A DNA stretch of 64,000 nt from Candidatus Planktophila dulcis (GCF_002288225.1 NZ_CP016777.1:806001-870000); one strand, 5' to 3'. Counted from the first letter of the stretch, positions 1 through 10,260 are shown. Notes: generated from the sequence alone by a model not told the origin. Made by a program: numbers and translations.

Positions 1-239
1 TTCAGGTGAGGGCCGAGGAGCTATCGATTCCTCTGGAAAATATGATTAGCCCAGAACTTGTGCGCCGCATCTGCTGGCAGCCTCCCGAGGGATCTGTGGA
101 GCAAGCCCTTCTAGCCCTGGGAGCGCGCCGCTGGCAGGCTGAAATAGCCTCTCCCATCCTGGAGCAGGCCCTGACTGAGCGTGAGCCCCTTGAAATCCCT
201 GAGGTCGCCGCAGAGGCAGAGGCTGCCCCAGAAGAGTGA
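1..239 (+). CDS. rnd: Ribonuclease D, C-terminal fragment (HRDC domain)
   Basis: Open from the left edge; only about 79 C-terminal residues are present. The pattern LPLEN..SPELVRRICWQPP followed by LGARRWQAEIASPIL is the end of the helicase-and-RNase-D C-terminal region of actinobacterial RNase D, a 3'-5' exonuclease acting on tRNA precursors. The catalytic exonuclease domain lies outside the window. The last 15 residues are an acidic Ala/Glu tail. RNase D directly upstream of the fadA/fadB/dxs block is a known actinobacterial arrangement, which supports the call. Confidence 0.75.
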   Translation, partial: QVRAEELSIPLENMISPELVRRICWQPPEGSVEQALLALGARRWQAEIASPILEQALTEREPLEIPEVAAEAEAAPEE

Positions 240-243
240 TGAA

Positions 244-267
244 TTACGCAACATAAGAGTTGCGTAA
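244..267. promoter_or_regulatory. Perfect palindrome TTACGCAAC-N6-GTTGCGTAA over the iron permease promoter
   Basis: Two 9-bp arms (244-252 and 259-267) are exact inverted repeats with a 6-bp spacer. The right arm contains TTGCGT (260-265), which lies 17 bp before a TACCCT -10 element (283-288). A protein bound here would cover the -35 region of the permease promoter. It could also fold as a hairpin after the RNase D stop, but no T-run follows. The regulator is unknown; an iron-responsive repressor is only a guess from the target gene. Confidence 0.55.
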
Positions 268-282
268 ATAGGCGGGCTCAAT

Positions 283-288
283 TACCCT
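283..288 (+). promoter_or_regulatory. -10 element TACCCT of efeU, leaderless
   Basis: TACCCT ends 6 nt before the ATG at 295, so transcription should begin at or next to the A of the start codon. No Shine-Dalgarno sequence precedes the ATG. The matching -35 is TTGCGT at 260-265 (17-bp spacer). Confidence 0.6.
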
Positions 289-294
289 CACACC

Positions 295-1113
295 ATGCTT
301 AGTACATTCATCATCGCCCTTCGCGAAGGCCTCGAGGCCGCGCTCATCGTTGGAATTCTTGTTGCCTACCTCGTGAAGAGTGATCAAAGAAGCCATTTAC
401 GGGCACTCTGGACCGGTGTCTCTCTGGCCCTTTTCGCCAGCTTGGCACTCGGAGCATTCCTCTCCTACACCTCAACCGAGCTTTCCGATAAGGGTGAAGA
501 GCTCTTTGCTGGCACAACATCATTTGTTGCAGTTGCGATGGTGACATGGATGGTCTTCTGGATGAAGCGCACAGCACGTGGTCTGCGCGATCAACTCCAT
601 GGCAAGGCAGAGGTTGCAGTTTCATCAGGAGCTCTCTCTATTGCAACCCTTGCCTTCTTCGCAGTTGCCCGTGAAGGCCTTGAAACATCACTCTTTCTCT
701 ACTCCAATTTCAAAGCAGTGGGAGCTTTCTCAACAGCAACTCTTGGACTGATCCTTGGACTCGCATTGGCTGTAGTACTTGGTTATGGAATCTACAACCG
801 CTCACTCAAACTTAATTTGGGTAAGTTCTTCACATACTCAGGTGTGGCGCTGATCGTTGTTGCAGCAGGAGTTCTCTCCTATGGAATCCATGAATTCCAA
901 GAATTCGGCATCTTGCCAGGACCTGATGCCTTTGCATGGGATGTCACATCATGGATGCCGAAGGAATCATTTATCGCATCCTTGCTCGGTGGAACTATCG
1001 GCTTCGATACAACGACCTCATGGCTGCAGCTCTTTGCATGGGCTGCCTACCTCGGTCTAACAATTGCGGCCTACCTCTCACCTGCAAAGGTAAAAACTCC
1101 CCTCAACGCATAG
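295..1113 (+). CDS. efeU: FTR1/EfeU-family iron permease
   Basis: Integral membrane protein of 272 residues for high-affinity iron uptake. Two REGLE motifs, at residues 10-14 and 126-130, are the iron-binding signature of the FTR1 family, one in each half of the seven-helix fold. Hydrophobic helices fill nearly the whole length. The partners usually found with EfeU (EfeO lipoprotein, EfeB peroxidase) are not adjacent: the neighbours are RNase D and fadA. It looks like a single-gene unit with its own leaderless promoter and a palindrome over the -35. The family call is firm; use of ferrous or ferric iron cannot be read from the sequence. Confidence 0.9.
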   Translation: MLSTFIIALREGLEAALIVGILVAYLVKSDQRSHLRALWTGVSLALFASLALGAFLSYTSTELSDKGEELFAGTTSFVAVAMVTWMVFWMKRTARGLRDQLHGKAEVAVSSGALSIATLAFFAVAREGLETSLFLYSNFKAVGAFSTATLGLILGLALAVVLGYGIYNRSLKLNLGKFFTYSGVALIVVAAGVLSYGIHEFQEFGILPGPDAFAWDVTSWMPKESFIASLLGGTIGFDTTTSWLQLFAWAAYLGLTIAAYLSPAKVKTPLNA

Positions 1114-1125
1114 CCTTTTGCCCTA

Positions 1126-1157
1126 CTGGCGAGTAACCTTTGGAACATACTCACCAG
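1126..1157. promoter_or_regulatory. Inverted repeat before fadAB (operator candidate)
   Basis: CTGGCGAGTA (1126-1135) and TACTCACCAG (1148-1157) are inverted repeats matching at 9 of 10 positions with a 12-bp spacer, directly upstream of the fadA ribosome site (AAGGAAG, about 1160-1166). Position and symmetry suit a TetR-type fatty-acid regulator, but the protein is not identified. Confidence 0.45.
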
Positions 1158-1170
1158 CGAAGGAAGTTCT

Positions 1171-2367
1171 ATGTCTGAAGTCCGCTCTGTTGTTCTCGTC
1201 GATGCCGTCCGCACCCCCTTTGGTAAGGCGGGAAGTATTTATGCAGGCACTCGCGCCGATGACCTCATGGTTCGCGCGATGCGAGGGCTCTTAGAACGTA
1301 ATCCGAAGGTGGATCCTGCATCGATCGATGATGTTGCCATCGCTGCTGCAACGCAGACTGGTGATCAGGGAATGAACATTGGTCGAAGCGCCACACTTCT
1401 TGCCGGATTACCTAAGACTGTTCCTGGTTACTCCATTGATCGTTGGTGCGCTGGTGCGCTAACTGCAACCACCACTGTTGCGGGTGCGATTGCGATGGGT
1501 GCAATCGATATCGCTATCGCAGGCGGCGTTGAACATATGGGTAACCACCCTATGGGCGAACTTATGGATCCTAATCCTCGCTACTTAGCTGAGAAGTTGG
1601 TGGAACAAGATGCGCTCGCTATGGGTGCAACTGCAGAGCGCTTACATGATCGCTTCCCACATTTAACGAAGGAGCGCGCAGATGCATATGCGCTCGCCTC
1701 TCAGATGAAGACCGCTAAGGCATATGCCGATGGAAAGATTCAACGCGATCTCATTCCCACGGCATCTCGCAGCCCAGAACTCGGTTGGGGTATTGCAACG
1801 GTTGATGAAGCACCACGCCCCACAACAACGATGGAAGGACTTGCTGGCCTTAAGACTCCATTTCGTCCAGCAGGTCGCGTTACTGCGGGAAATTCTTCAG
1901 GGCTTAACGACGGTGCAACTGCAGCTCTTCTTGCTAGTGAAGATAAGGCGAAAGAACTTGGTCTAACAATCAAAGCTCGCATGGTCACATTCGCATTCGC
2001 TGGCGTTGAGCCAGAAGTGATGGGATATGGACCCGTTCCTTCAACGATAAAGGCTCTTAGTAAAGCAGGCTTAAAGATTGAAGATATCGGCGCCTTTGAA
2101 GTCAATGAAGCGTTTGCTGTGCAGGTACTTGCATTCCTCGATCACTTTGGAATCGCAGATGATGATCCTCGCGTGAATCCTTATGGTGGTGCAATTGCTG
2201 TGGGCCACCCACTTGCCTCATCCGGTGTTCGATTGATGCTCAACTTAGCGCGCACCTTTGAAGAGAAGACTGATGTGCGATACGGAATTACAACAATGTG
2301 TATTGGCCTTGGCATGGGCGGCACAATCATTTGGGAAAATCCACACTTTGTTGGAGGTAAGAAGTAA
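1171..2367 (+). CDS. fadA: Acetyl-CoA acyltransferase (thiolase, FadA)
   Basis: Beta-subunit of the beta-oxidation complex: cleaves 3-ketoacyl-CoA with CoA to acetyl-CoA and a shortened acyl-CoA. The 398 residues match the usual thiolase length. The nucleophile Cys93 is in SIDRWCAG, His346 in VGHPLASSG and the acid/base Cys377 in TTMCIGLGMGG, so the catalytic set is complete. An AAGGAAG ribosome site sits 4-5 nt before the ATG. Its TAA shares one base with the ATG of fadB (TAATG), so the two subunits are translationally coupled. An inverted repeat upstream may be the operator. Confidence 0.93.
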   Translation: MSEVRSVVLVDAVRTPFGKAGSIYAGTRADDLMVRAMRGLLERNPKVDPASIDDVAIAAATQTGDQGMNIGRSATLLAGLPKTVPGYSIDRWCAGALTATTTVAGAIAMGAIDIAIAGGVEHMGNHPMGELMDPNPRYLAEKLVEQDALAMGATAERLHDRFPHLTKERADAYALASQMKTAKAYADGKIQRDLIPTASRSPELGWGIATVDEAPRPTTTMEGLAGLKTPFRPAGRVTAGNSSGLNDGATAALLASEDKAKELGLTIKARMVTFAFAGVEPEVMGYGPVPSTIKALSKAGLKIEDIGAFEVNEAFAVQVLAFLDHFGIADDDPRVNPYGGAIAVGHPLASSGVRLMLNLARTFEEKTDVRYGITTMCIGLGMGGTIIWENPHFVGGKK

Positions 2368-4478
2368 TGACTACAGCTACTCAGCTCCCAGAAGGTGCAC
2401 CAGAAGAAGTTGTTACCAACGCATTAGTTCGCGATGTTGACCTCTCCCCCTTTGGATTTATGGGCACCCTCGCTCTCATCACTCTCGATAACGGTCTCGA
2501 TCACACCCGCCCAAATACTTTTGGTCCACAATCACTTGCAGCGCTAGATGCTGCAATAACAGATGCAGCCTCACGCAAGCCATCGGCTATCGCAATCACA
2601 GGTAAGCCATTTATCTTTGCAGCAGGTGCTGATCTATCAGCGCTCTCATTCTTGAGTAAGCGCGAGCAATCACTTGCCATTGGAAAGCTCGGCCACGATG
2701 TTTTTCGTCGTCTCGATGAGATTGGAATTCCTACCTTTGCATTTATCAATGGCTTAGCCCTTGGTGGCGGACTCGAAGTCGGACTTCACTGCAACTACCG
2801 CACATTATCTGCAACAGCGCTCACCGGATTACCTGAGGTCTTCCTGGGACTCGTTCCTGGCTGGGGTGGAGCAACGATTGTTCCTAAGTTAATTGGACCA
2901 GAACGCGCTGTTCAAATCATTATCGGCAACGCACTCAATAACAACACAATGATGAAATCTAAGGATGCACTCGGCCTTGGAATCGTTGATGCCGTCTATG
3001 CACCCGCTGATTTTCTTGAAAAATCTGTCGCATTTGCTGCATCTGTCTTAAGTGGTGCAACAAAGATAGAGCGCAAAGATTATTCGAATGATCCTGCATG
3101 GGATTCAGCACTTGCTGCAGGTCGCGCAGCAGCTCTTAAGAAGTATGGTGGTGCAGAAATTGCATCTCCCATGAGAGCGCTAGAACTTATTGCTGCAGCT
3201 AGAACCAATACCCGCGCTCAAGGCTTTGATGCAGAAGATGTCGCACTTGCTGATCTGACCATGTCAGATCCACTTCGTGCATCCCTCTATGCATTTAATG
3301 TGATTCAGAAGAAGCGCAAGAAGGTAGAGGGTGCTCCAAAGCCAGCACTTGCTCGCAAGATCTCACGCGTGGGTGTTGTTGGCGCTGGTCTGATGGCATC
3401 ACAGCTTGCTCTCCTATTGCTTCGCAATCTCAAATGTCCTGTTGTGATGACAGATATCGACCAAGAGCGCGCCGATAAGGGCGTTGCATGGGTCAAGAAT
3501 GAACTTGCAAAGCTCGTTGAAAAAAAGCGCATGAGTGCAGAGTCTGCTGGGCGTCTCTCACTTCTTATTAGTGGATCCTCTGATCAGCAAGTTTTCGCCG
3601 GCTGTGACTTCATCATTGAAGCAATCTTTGAAGAGCTCTCGCTGAAGCAAGAACTCTTTAAGAAGCTGGAGAAGATTGTGGGGCCTGAATGCGTTCTTGC
3701 TACCAATACCTCATCACTTTCTGTTGAGCGCATGAGTGAGAGACTTGAACATCCTGAGCGCGTTGTGGGATTCCACTTCTTTAACCCTGTTGCTGTGATG
3801 CCACTTCTTGAAGTAGCTCGAACATCAAAGACAGATGATGCAACTACTGCAACGGCTGTGAGCATCGGCAAAGAACTCAAGAAGACGATGATCATCTGTA
3901 AAGATGCTCCGGGCTTTGTGGTAAACCGGCTACTTACTCGCTTTATGGGCGAGATCACTGATGCGGTGGATGAAGGAACAGATCCAGCAACTGCTGATAA
4001 TGCGATGCGCAGTATTGGCTTTCCTATGTCTCCCTTTGAACTCCTTGGCCTCGTAGGCCCTGGCGTTGCACTCCATGTTTCAGAGACACTGAATGCAAAT
4101 CTTGGCCCTCGCTATCGCATCTCTCCAACGATGCAGGCTATGGTCAAAGAAGGTGTTAAAACTTTCTACATTAAAAACGAAGACGGTTCATTTGGACCAA
4201 ACCCTGCAGCACTTGCCCTCGTCCACAAAGGATCAACTCCATCAACTGCTGAGCAGGTTCGTTCTCGAGCGCTGAAAGCTCTTGCGGAGGAAGCCCGCAT
4301 GATGCTCGATGAAGGTGTTGTTTCAACTCCTGCAGAGATTGACCTGTGCATGTTGATGGGTGCTGGTTGGCCGATGCATCTCGGCGGAATCTTGCCCTAC
4401 TTAGATCGTGAAGGAATTAGCGAGTCTGTTTGCGGTCAGCGTTTTCATGCGCCGGGAATTGCATCTCTTCCACAGTAG
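2367..4478 (+). CDS. fadB: Enoyl-CoA hydratase / 3-hydroxyacyl-CoA dehydrogenase (FadB)
   Basis: Multifunctional alpha-subunit of beta-oxidation, 703 residues. The N-terminal crotonase fold (about residues 15-220) carries the GLALGGG and [13 protein letters not shown] segments of enoyl-CoA hydratases. From about residue 330 an NAD-binding Rossmann domain begins with [12 protein letters not shown], then NTSSL and HFFNPV of 3-hydroxyacyl-CoA dehydrogenases, followed by two C-terminal helical dehydrogenase domains. Coupled to fadA. The last 62 bp (4417-4478) overlap the 3' end of dxs on the other strand, so part of the C-terminus is encoded antisense to dxs. Confidence 0.93.
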   Translation: MTTATQLPEGAPEEVVTNALVRDVDLSPFGFMGTLALITLDNGLDHTRPNTFGPQSLAALDAAITDAASRKPSAIAITGKPFIFAAGADLSALSFLSKREQSLAIGKLGHDVFRRLDEIGIPTFAFINGLALGGGLEVGLHCNYRTLSATALTGLPEVFLGLVPGWGGATIVPKLIGPERAVQIIIGNALNNNTMMKSKDALGLGIVDAVYAPADFLEKSVAFAASVLSGATKIERKDYSNDPAWDSALAAGRAAALKKYGGAEIASPMRALELIAAARTNTRAQGFDAEDVALADLTMSDPLRASLYAFNVIQKKRKKVEGAPKPALARKISRVGVVGAGLMASQLALLLLRNLKCPVVMTDIDQERADKGVAWVKNELAKLVEKKRMSAESAGRLSLLISGSSDQQVFAGCDFIIEAIFEELSLKQELFKKLEKIVGPECVLATNTSSLSVERMSERLEHPERVVGFHFFNPVAVMPLLEVARTSKTDDATTATAVSIGKELKKTMIICKDAPGFVVNRLLTRFMGEITDAVDEGTDPATADNAMRSIGFPMSPFELLGLVGPGVALHVSETLNANLGPRYRISPTMQAMVKEGVKTFYIKNEDGSFGPNPAALALVHKGSTPSTAEQVRSRALKALAEEARMMLDEGVVSTPAEIDLCMLMGAGWPMHLGGILPYLDREGISESVCGQRFHAPGIASLPQ

Positions 4479-6333
4479 AACTCCACTCGACAATGTCGCG
4501 TGAAATCTTCTGAGCAGTAATTCCAAGATCTTCTAGGATTTCTGCACGCTTTGAATGCTCAATGAAGGCAAGTGGCACACCGATGCTGTGCAGCGCAACA
4601 TTAAGGCCTGCCTCACGGAACATCTCAGAAATCGAACTTGCGATACCCGCATGGCGAATTCCATCTTCAAGCACAACAACACTCTTATAGCGCTGAGCCA
4701 TGGTGATGAGTGACTGTGGAAGTGGCTTAACCCAACGAGGATCAATCACTGTGACTCCAACACCTTCACGGTATGCCTGTGAGGCAGCTTCGACTGCAAT
4801 TGCAGCCATAGAACCAATACTGACAAGAAGAACGTCTGCACTCTCACCACGATAGAGAACATCTATGCCATCGCGTCGCTCAAATGCGGGAATATCACTT
4901 TGCACAGCGCCCTTTGGAAAACGAACCAGAGATGGCGCATCAGAAATTTCCACAGCTTCGCGCAACGTTTCACGAAGCCTGGCTGCATCGCGAGGAGCCG
5001 CCACATGCATAGTCGGCACGATTCCTGTCAGTGCCAGATCCCACACGCCATTATGTGAAGGACCGTCATCACCGGTAACACCTGAGCGGTCGAGTACGAA
5101 TGTAACGCCCGCCTTGTGGAGTGCAACATCCATCAACATTTGATCAAATGCGCGGTTTAAGAATGTGGAATAAACAGCAACTACTGGGTGCATTCCGGCA
5201 AATGCCAAACCTGCAGCACTTGTCACAGCATGTTGCTCTGCAATACCAACATCAATGGTGCGATCTGGGAATGCTGCCTCAAACTTATCAAGGCCAGTAG
5301 GTCCAAGCATCGCAGCGGTAATTGCCACAATATCTTTGCGCTCATGGCCAAGGGCGACTAGTTCCTCAGAAAAAACGCTGGTCCAGGTGGTTACAGATTT
5401 ACCAAGTGGGGTGCCAGTCTCAGGATCCACGATTCCAACAGCATGGAACTTCTCGGCTTCATCTTCAATTGCAGGCTTATGTCCCTTACCTTTTTCGGTG
5501 ATGACGTGAAGAAGAACTGGTTCGCCAAATTCCTTGGCTTGAACAAGTGCGCGCTCCATAGCTGCAACATCATGTCCATCGATAGGTCCGACATACTTCA
5601 AACCAAGATCTTCAAACATTCCCTGTGGGGCAATGATGTCTTTGATGCCTTTTTTCACACCGTGGAGAGTTTCATAGATGGGATTTCCCACGACTGGGGT
5701 CTTTGTAAGAACCTCTTTGCCCCAATCCAAAAAGCGCTCATAACCGCGCGTGACACGAAGTGTTGAAAGATATGTGGCAACTCCACCAATAGTCGGTGAA
5801 TAAGAACGTTCATTGTCGTTAACGACGATGATGAGATTTCTATCGGTGGCTGCCGCAATGTTGTTGAGAGCCTCCCATGACATTCCACCTGTGAGTGCGC
5901 CATCTCCTACGACTACGACAACGTGGCGATCAGATTGGCCAGTAAGTGAGAAGCCACGTGAAATTCCATCACCCCATGAGAGGGCAGTGGATGCATGTGA
6001 ATTCTCGATAACGTCGTGAACACTCTCGCTACGGTTTGGATACCCGGCAATTCCTCCACGTTGACGTAACTTATCGAATTGATCTGCGCGCCCTGTCAGA
6101 ATTTTGTGAACGTAAGATTGATGACCTGTATCGAAGAGAACAACATCTTTCGGTGAATCAAAGATGCGATGGATAGCGATTGTTAGCTCAACAACTCCAA
6201 GGTTGGGACCTAAGTGGCCACCAGTCTTAGAGACTTGAGTAATGAGGAATTGGCGAATCTCTTCAGAAAGCTGAGCTAGCTGCTCAAGGCTGAGCGCTTT
6301 GAGGTCGCTAGGACTTTTGATCGATTCGAGCAT
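4417..6333 (-). CDS. dxs: 1-deoxy-D-xylulose-5-phosphate synthase
   Basis: First enzyme of the non-mevalonate isoprenoid pathway: condenses pyruvate with glyceraldehyde 3-phosphate, using thiamine diphosphate. At 638 residues it is full length. [13 protein letters not shown] and [16 protein letters not shown] are near the N-terminus, and [15 protein letters not shown] is the thiamine/magnesium motif. [15 protein letters not shown] is the transketolase pyrimidine-domain motif. The start is supported by a TAGACT -10 box 6 nt upstream, in the 14 bp after the acnA stop, so it may have its own leaderless promoter as well as read-through from acnA. Its 3' end overlaps fadB. Confidence 0.95.
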   Translation of the reverse strand: MLESIKSPSDLKALSLEQLAQLSEEIRQFLITQVSKTGGHLGPNLGVVELTIAIHRIFDSPKDVVLFDTGHQSYVHKILTGRADQFDKLRQRGGIAGYPNRSESVHDVIENSHASTALSWGDGISRGFSLTGQSDRHVVVVVGDGALTGGMSWEALNNIAAATDRNLIIVVNDNERSYSPTIGGVATYLSTLRVTRGYERFLDWGKEVLTKTPVVGNPIYETLHGVKKGIKDIIAPQGMFEDLGLKYVGPIDGHDVAAMERALVQAKEFGEPVLLHVITEKGKGHKPAIEDEAEKFHAVGIVDPETGTPLGKSVTTWTSVFSEELVALGHERKDIVAITAAMLGPTGLDKFEAAFPDRTIDVGIAEQHAVTSAAGLAFAGMHPVVAVYSTFLNRAFDQMLMDVALHKAGVTFVLDRSGVTGDDGPSHNGVWDLALTGIVPTMHVAAPRDAARLRETLREAVEISDAPSLVRFPKGAVQSDIPAFERRDGIDVLYRGESADVLLVSIGSMAAIAVEAASQAYREGVGVTVIDPRWVKPLPQSLITMAQRYKSVVVLEDGIRHAGIASSISEMFREAGLNVALHSIGVPLAFIEHSKRAEILEDLGITAQKISRDIVEWSSTVEEMQFPAHENADRKQTR

Positions 6334-6339
6334 GGAGGC

Positions 6340-6345
6340 AGTCTA
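6340..6345 (-). promoter_or_regulatory. -10 element TAGACT of dxs, leaderless
   Basis: Read on the minus strand, TAGACT-GCCTCC-ATG: hexamer 6 nt before the dxs start and no Shine-Dalgarno sequence. It sits in the 14-bp gap after acnA. Confidence 0.45.
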
Positions 6346-6347
6346 GA

Positions 6348-9005
6348 TTAGCCACGGAGCTGACGCAGTACGTATTGCATGATTCCGCCGTGGCGATAGT
6401 AATCAGCCTCTCCTGGCGTATCGATACGTACCTTGGCAGTGAAGGTCTTATCCCCCGCAGTCACAGTGACTTCCTTAGGGATACCACCGTTATTGAGTGC
6501 CATCACTCCTGTGATTGCAAAGCTCTCATCACCCTTGAGTCCCAGTGATTGAGCATTTGCTCCATTGGTAAATTGCAAAGGAAGAACTCCCATACCAATC
6601 AGGTTAGAACGGTGAATACGTTCGAAGCTTTCTGCAATTACTGCGCGAACTCCAAGGAGTGCTGTGCCCTTTGCCGCCCAGTCACGGGAAGAACCAGATC
6701 CATATTCCTTACCTGCAAGGATGATCAGACCAACACCTGCTGCTTGATATGCAACGGATGCATCATAAATTGTTGTCTGCTCGCCATTATTAAGGAAATT
6801 CTTTGTGAAGCTTCCTTCAACACCATCGAGAAGTAAGTTCTTCAAACGAATATTGGCAAATGTTCCACGAATCATTACTTCATGGTTTCCGCGGCGTGAG
6901 CCATATGAGTTGAAGTCTTTGTGGTCAACTCCATTTGCCTCTAAGTACTTACCAGCAGGTGAATCAGCCTTGATGTTTCCAGCTGGTGAAATGTGATCTG
7001 TAGTTACTGAATCACCAAGAATCGCAAGAACGCGAGCTCCGGTGATATCTGTTACCGGCTTAGGTTCAGCAGGCATTCCATCAAAGTAAGGAGGTTTGCG
7101 CACATAGGTTGATTTAGGGTCCCACTCAAATGTTTTCCCTGTTGGGGTATCAAGTGACTTCCAGCGATGATCGCCATCAAAGACGGTTGCATAATCCTTC
7201 TTAAACATCTCAGATGAGATAGAGGAATCAATCACTGATTGAATCTCTTGGGCAGATGGCCAGATATCTTTCAGAAGTACTGGATTTCCATCTTTATCGT
7301 TGCCCAGTGAATCCTGTTCGAAGTCGTGATCCATCGTGCCAGCGAGTGCATAGGCAACAACGAGTGGAGGTGATGCTAAGTAGTTCATCTTCACATCAGG
7401 GCTAATGCGCCCTTCAAAGTTACGGTTTCCTGAAAGAACTGCAGTGACTGCAAGATCGTTCTCGTTGACTGCCTTACTGATTTCGATAGGAAGGGGACCT
7501 GAATTTCCAATACAGGTAACGCAGCCATAACCAACAAGGTTGAAGCCAAGTGCTTCCATATATTTGGTCAGATCTGCGCGGTCGTAGTAATCGGTAACGA
7601 CCTTAGATCCTGGAGCAAGAGTTGTCTTTACCCAAGGCTTTGACGTTAGGCCCTTCTCTACTGCTTTCTTTGCAAGCAAGGCTGCACCAATCATGACTGA
7701 AGGATTTGATGTATTGGTGCACGATGTAATCGATGCAATAACAACATCGCCATTCTTAATCGTTGTCGCCTTTGCTCCTACCTTGACTGGATATGCCTCT
7801 TTGCCAGTCTTATCGGAGAAGTAGGTAGGAAGAATCTTTTCAAAAGATGACTTTGATGCGGTCAGTGAGATGCGATCTTGCGGACGCTTAGGACCTGCAA
7901 TGGATGAGACCACAGTCGAGAGATCAAGTTCTATATGTTCTGAGAATCGAGGAGAAACAGCTGGGTCATGCCACATGCCTTGAGCCTTTGCATACTGCTC
8001 AACAAGTGCAACCTGATCATCGCTGCGACCTGTAAGACGCAGGTAGCGAAGCGTCTCTTCATCAATTGGGAAGATGGCACATGTTGAACCATATTCAGGC
8101 GACATATTTCCGATTGTTGTGCGGTTAGCCATCGGTACGGAGACAACACCAGGACCGTAGAACTCAACGAATTTACCAACCACTCCGTGCTTACGAAGCA
8201 TCTCAGTAATGGTCAGAGCCATATCTGTCGCAGTTGTTCCAACAGGTAGTTCGCCAGAGAGCTTAAATCCGACAACGCGTGGAATAAGCATTGAGACTGG
8301 CTGGCCAAGGAGTGCTGCCTCTGCTTCGATGCCGCCAACACCCCAACCAAGAACACCGAGTCCGTTGACCATGGTTGTGTGTGAATCTGTTCCCACGACA
8401 GTGTCAGGGTATGCGCGCAACACACCGTTGACTGTTCGAGTCATTACAACGCGCGCTAAGTATTCAATATTTACTTGGTGAACAATTCCCGTTCCCGGTG
8501 GAACAACCTTGAATTCATCAAAGGCTCCTTGGCCCCAACGCAGGAAGCGATAACGCTCACGGTTGCGTTCATATTCAATATCAGTGTTCTTCTCGAAGGA
8601 ATCCTTCGTGCCAAAGACATCAGCAATAACGGAGTGATCGATTACCAGTTCGGCTGGAGCGAGCGGATTGACCTTGGAAGGGTCTCCCCCAAGATCCACG
8701 ATGGCTTCACGCATCGTTGCAAGATCGACGATGCAAGGAACTCCTGTGAAGTCCTGCATGACAACGCGAGCAGGAGTGAATTGAATTTCAGTATCTGGCT
8801 CAACTGATGGGTCCCACTGCGCAAGAGCTTTGATGTGATCGGCGGTGATGTTGGCGCCATCTTCTGTGCGCAGGAGATTTTCAAGAAGGACTTTGAGTGA
8901 GAAGGGAAGGTTTGTTGCACCATCGACTGTTGAGATATCAAAGATTTCATACTCTTTGCCGGCAACTGTGAGGTTCTTCTTCGTTCCAAGTGAGTTCTTG
9001 CTCAT
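6348..9005 (-). CDS. acnA: Aconitate hydratase A
   Basis: TCA-cycle enzyme converting citrate to isocitrate through cis-aconitate on a 4Fe-4S cluster. The 885 residues match the AcnA/IRP1 type. [10 protein letters not shown] (near residue 428) supplies the first cluster cysteine and [11 protein letters not shown] (near 493-496) the other two. The swivel domain with [13 protein letters not shown] and [15 protein letters not shown] follows in the C-terminal quarter. An 18-bp perfect palindrome is centred 32 bp upstream of the ATG and overlaps the stop of the upstream methyltransferase gene. Downstream dxs follows after 14 bp. Confidence 0.96.
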   Translation of the reverse strand: MSKNSLGTKKNLTVAGKEYEIFDISTVDGATNLPFSLKVLLENLLRTEDGANITADHIKALAQWDPSVEPDTEIQFTPARVVMQDFTGVPCIVDLATMREAIVDLGGDPSKVNPLAPAELVIDHSVIADVFGTKDSFEKNTDIEYERNRERYRFLRWGQGAFDEFKVVPPGTGIVHQVNIEYLARVVMTRTVNGVLRAYPDTVVGTDSHTTMVNGLGVLGWGVGGIEAEAALLGQPVSMLIPRVVGFKLSGELPVGTTATDMALTITEMLRKHGVVGKFVEFYGPGVVSVPMANRTTIGNMSPEYGSTCAIFPIDEETLRYLRLTGRSDDQVALVEQYAKAQGMWHDPAVSPRFSEHIELDLSTVVSSIAGPKRPQDRISLTASKSSFEKILPTYFSDKTGKEAYPVKVGAKATTIKNGDVVIASITSCTNTSNPSVMIGAALLAKKAVEKGLTSKPWVKTTLAPGSKVVTDYYDRADLTKYMEALGFNLVGYGCVTCIGNSGPLPIEISKAVNENDLAVTAVLSGNRNFEGRISPDVKMNYLASPPLVVAYALAGTMDHDFEQDSLGNDKDGNPVLLKDIWPSAQEIQSVIDSSISSEMFKKDYATVFDGDHRWKSLDTPTGKTFEWDPKSTYVRKPPYFDGMPAEPKPVTDITGARVLAILGDSVTTDHISPAGNIKADSPAGKYLEANGVDHKDFNSYGSRRGNHEVMIRGTFANIRLKNLLLDGVEGSFTKNFLNNGEQTTIYDASVAYQAAGVGLIILAGKEYGSGSSRDWAAKGTALLGVRAVIAESFERIHRSNLIGMGVLPLQFTNGANAQSLGLKGDESFAITGVMALNNGGIPKEVTVTAGDKTFTAKVRIDTPGEADYYRHGGIMQYVLRQLRG

Positions 9006-9028
9006 CGCGCTTCTTCTTTCAAGGGAGA

Positions 9029-9046
9029 TATCTTGACGTCAAGATA
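9029..9046. promoter_or_regulatory. Perfect 18-bp palindrome TATCTTGACGTCAAGATA upstream of acnA
   Basis: All 18 bases pair symmetrically. It starts 24 bp before the acnA ATG and runs through the stop codon (9039-9041) of the upstream RNA methyltransferase. The placement suits a dimeric repressor of acnA. A T-run is absent on either side, so it does not look like a terminator. The protein is not identifiable from the window. Confidence 0.6.
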
Positions 9047-10253
9047 CCTTACTTGGCATGAATTTCGCAACAGATTCGATGTGGTGAGTCATTGGGAAGA
9101 GATCGAATGCACGCATAGATTCGAGTTGGTAACCAGCATCACGTAGGTATCCGGTATCTCTGGCAAGGGCTGCTGGGTCGCAGGCAACATAGACGATTGT
9201 TCGAGGTTTCAACTGAGCACAGTGCGCGATGACATCTTTACCTGCACCTTCGCGAGGTGGGTCCAAGACAATGACATCAGCTTGTGAAAAGCGTGTGATG
9301 AGCCGTGCAACATCACCGGTGTGAATATGAACATTGCTCTTGCCATCAAAGTTGCGTGAAGCATCCGCCGTTGCGTTCTTACTTCCTTCAACAATTTCAA
9401 CTGATCCAGTTTCGCCAATAAGCGATAAGAAACTTGCTGCAAAGAGACCGACTCCCCCGTATAGGTCAAGAACGCGATCGCCTTCACGCGCCTTGGCATA
9501 TTGCAGAACTGCATCAGTAAGTACTCGAGGTGCATCTTTGTGGCTCTGCCAAAATGATTTCTGGCTTACTTCAAATGAATTCTCACCCACTATGTAGTGA
9601 GCGATATCAGGCCCATCACTGACTCGCAGTGGAGATTCATCGCGAGAGTTTGCGGTAGCGATGGTTCTCTCACCTGTGTTGGAAATCGAAATTTCAATGC
9701 GCTGATCACCTTTGGCACCGCGCTGGGCAAGTTCTGAATATCGCATTTCCGGAACGAGAATCCGGCAATCATCAACCGGGATAATTGTGTGGGAACGGGC
9801 TTGATAGAACCCCAGTGCTCCAGCTTTTGTGGTGACTGCAGAGCATCGAGTTCGCCATCCCAGAGGACCAGCAACTTCTTCGACCTCAACTTCAATATCT
9901 ATCTTCGCAATGCGTGCGAATTGCTCTGTAATCACATCGCTCTTGAGGTTTCGCTGTCGAGGAAGTGAAATATGTTGAAAATCGCACCCTCCACAGCCGC
10001 TTCGATGCGCGAATCGACATGGGGCGCTCACGCGATCACCGGATGCTGTGATGACTTCAATAACGTCGGCCCGGTTAAATGAAGAACCTGTGCTTGTTAT
10101 CTCGATATCGCATTCTTCGCCTGGAATTGCATGTCTGACGAAGATGACTGCGCCTTCAAATCGAGCGATGAAATGGCCACCGTGGGCAACTTTCTCTATC
10201 GTCACCCTTATTTTCTGCCCTACTGCCAGGGTTGTTCTCTTCGTGGATGACAT
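9039..10253 (-). CDS. TrmA/RlmD-family 23S rRNA or tRNA (uracil-5-)-methyltransferase
   Basis: SAM-dependent RNA m5U methyltransferase, 404 residues from this start. An N-terminal TRAM domain (VGQKIRVTIEKVAHGG...) is followed by a four-cysteine iron-sulfur site including SGCGGCDF. The Rossmann core has LDLYGGVGLFA and VLDPPREGAG, and the catalytic cysteine is in VYVACDPAALARD. The reading frame extends upstream to an ATG at 10325, but that would overlap the divergent ceoB start. The ATG at 10253 begins just before the TRAM domain and has a TAGGCT -10 box 7 nt upstream. Whether the target is U54 in tRNA or a 23S rRNA uridine is undecided. Confidence 0.88.
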   Translation of the reverse strand: MSSTKRTTLAVGQKIRVTIEKVAHGGHFIARFEGAVIFVRHAIPGEECDIEITSTGSSFNRADVIEVITASGDRVSAPCRFAHRSGCGGCDFQHISLPRQRNLKSDVITEQFARIAKIDIEVEVEEVAGPLGWRTRCSAVTTKAGALGFYQARSHTIIPVDDCRILVPEMRYSELAQRGAKGDQRIEISISNTGERTIATANSRDESPLRVSDGPDIAHYIVGENSFEVSQKSFWQSHKDAPRVLTDAVLQYAKAREGDRVLDLYGGVGLFAASFLSLIGETGSVEIVEGSKNATADASRNFDGKSNVHIHTGDVARLITRFSQADVIVLDPPREGAGKDVIAHCAQLKPRTIVYVACDPAALARDTGYLRDAGYQLESMRAFDLFPMTHHIESVAKFMPSKVS

Positions 10254-10260
10254 AAAGCTA

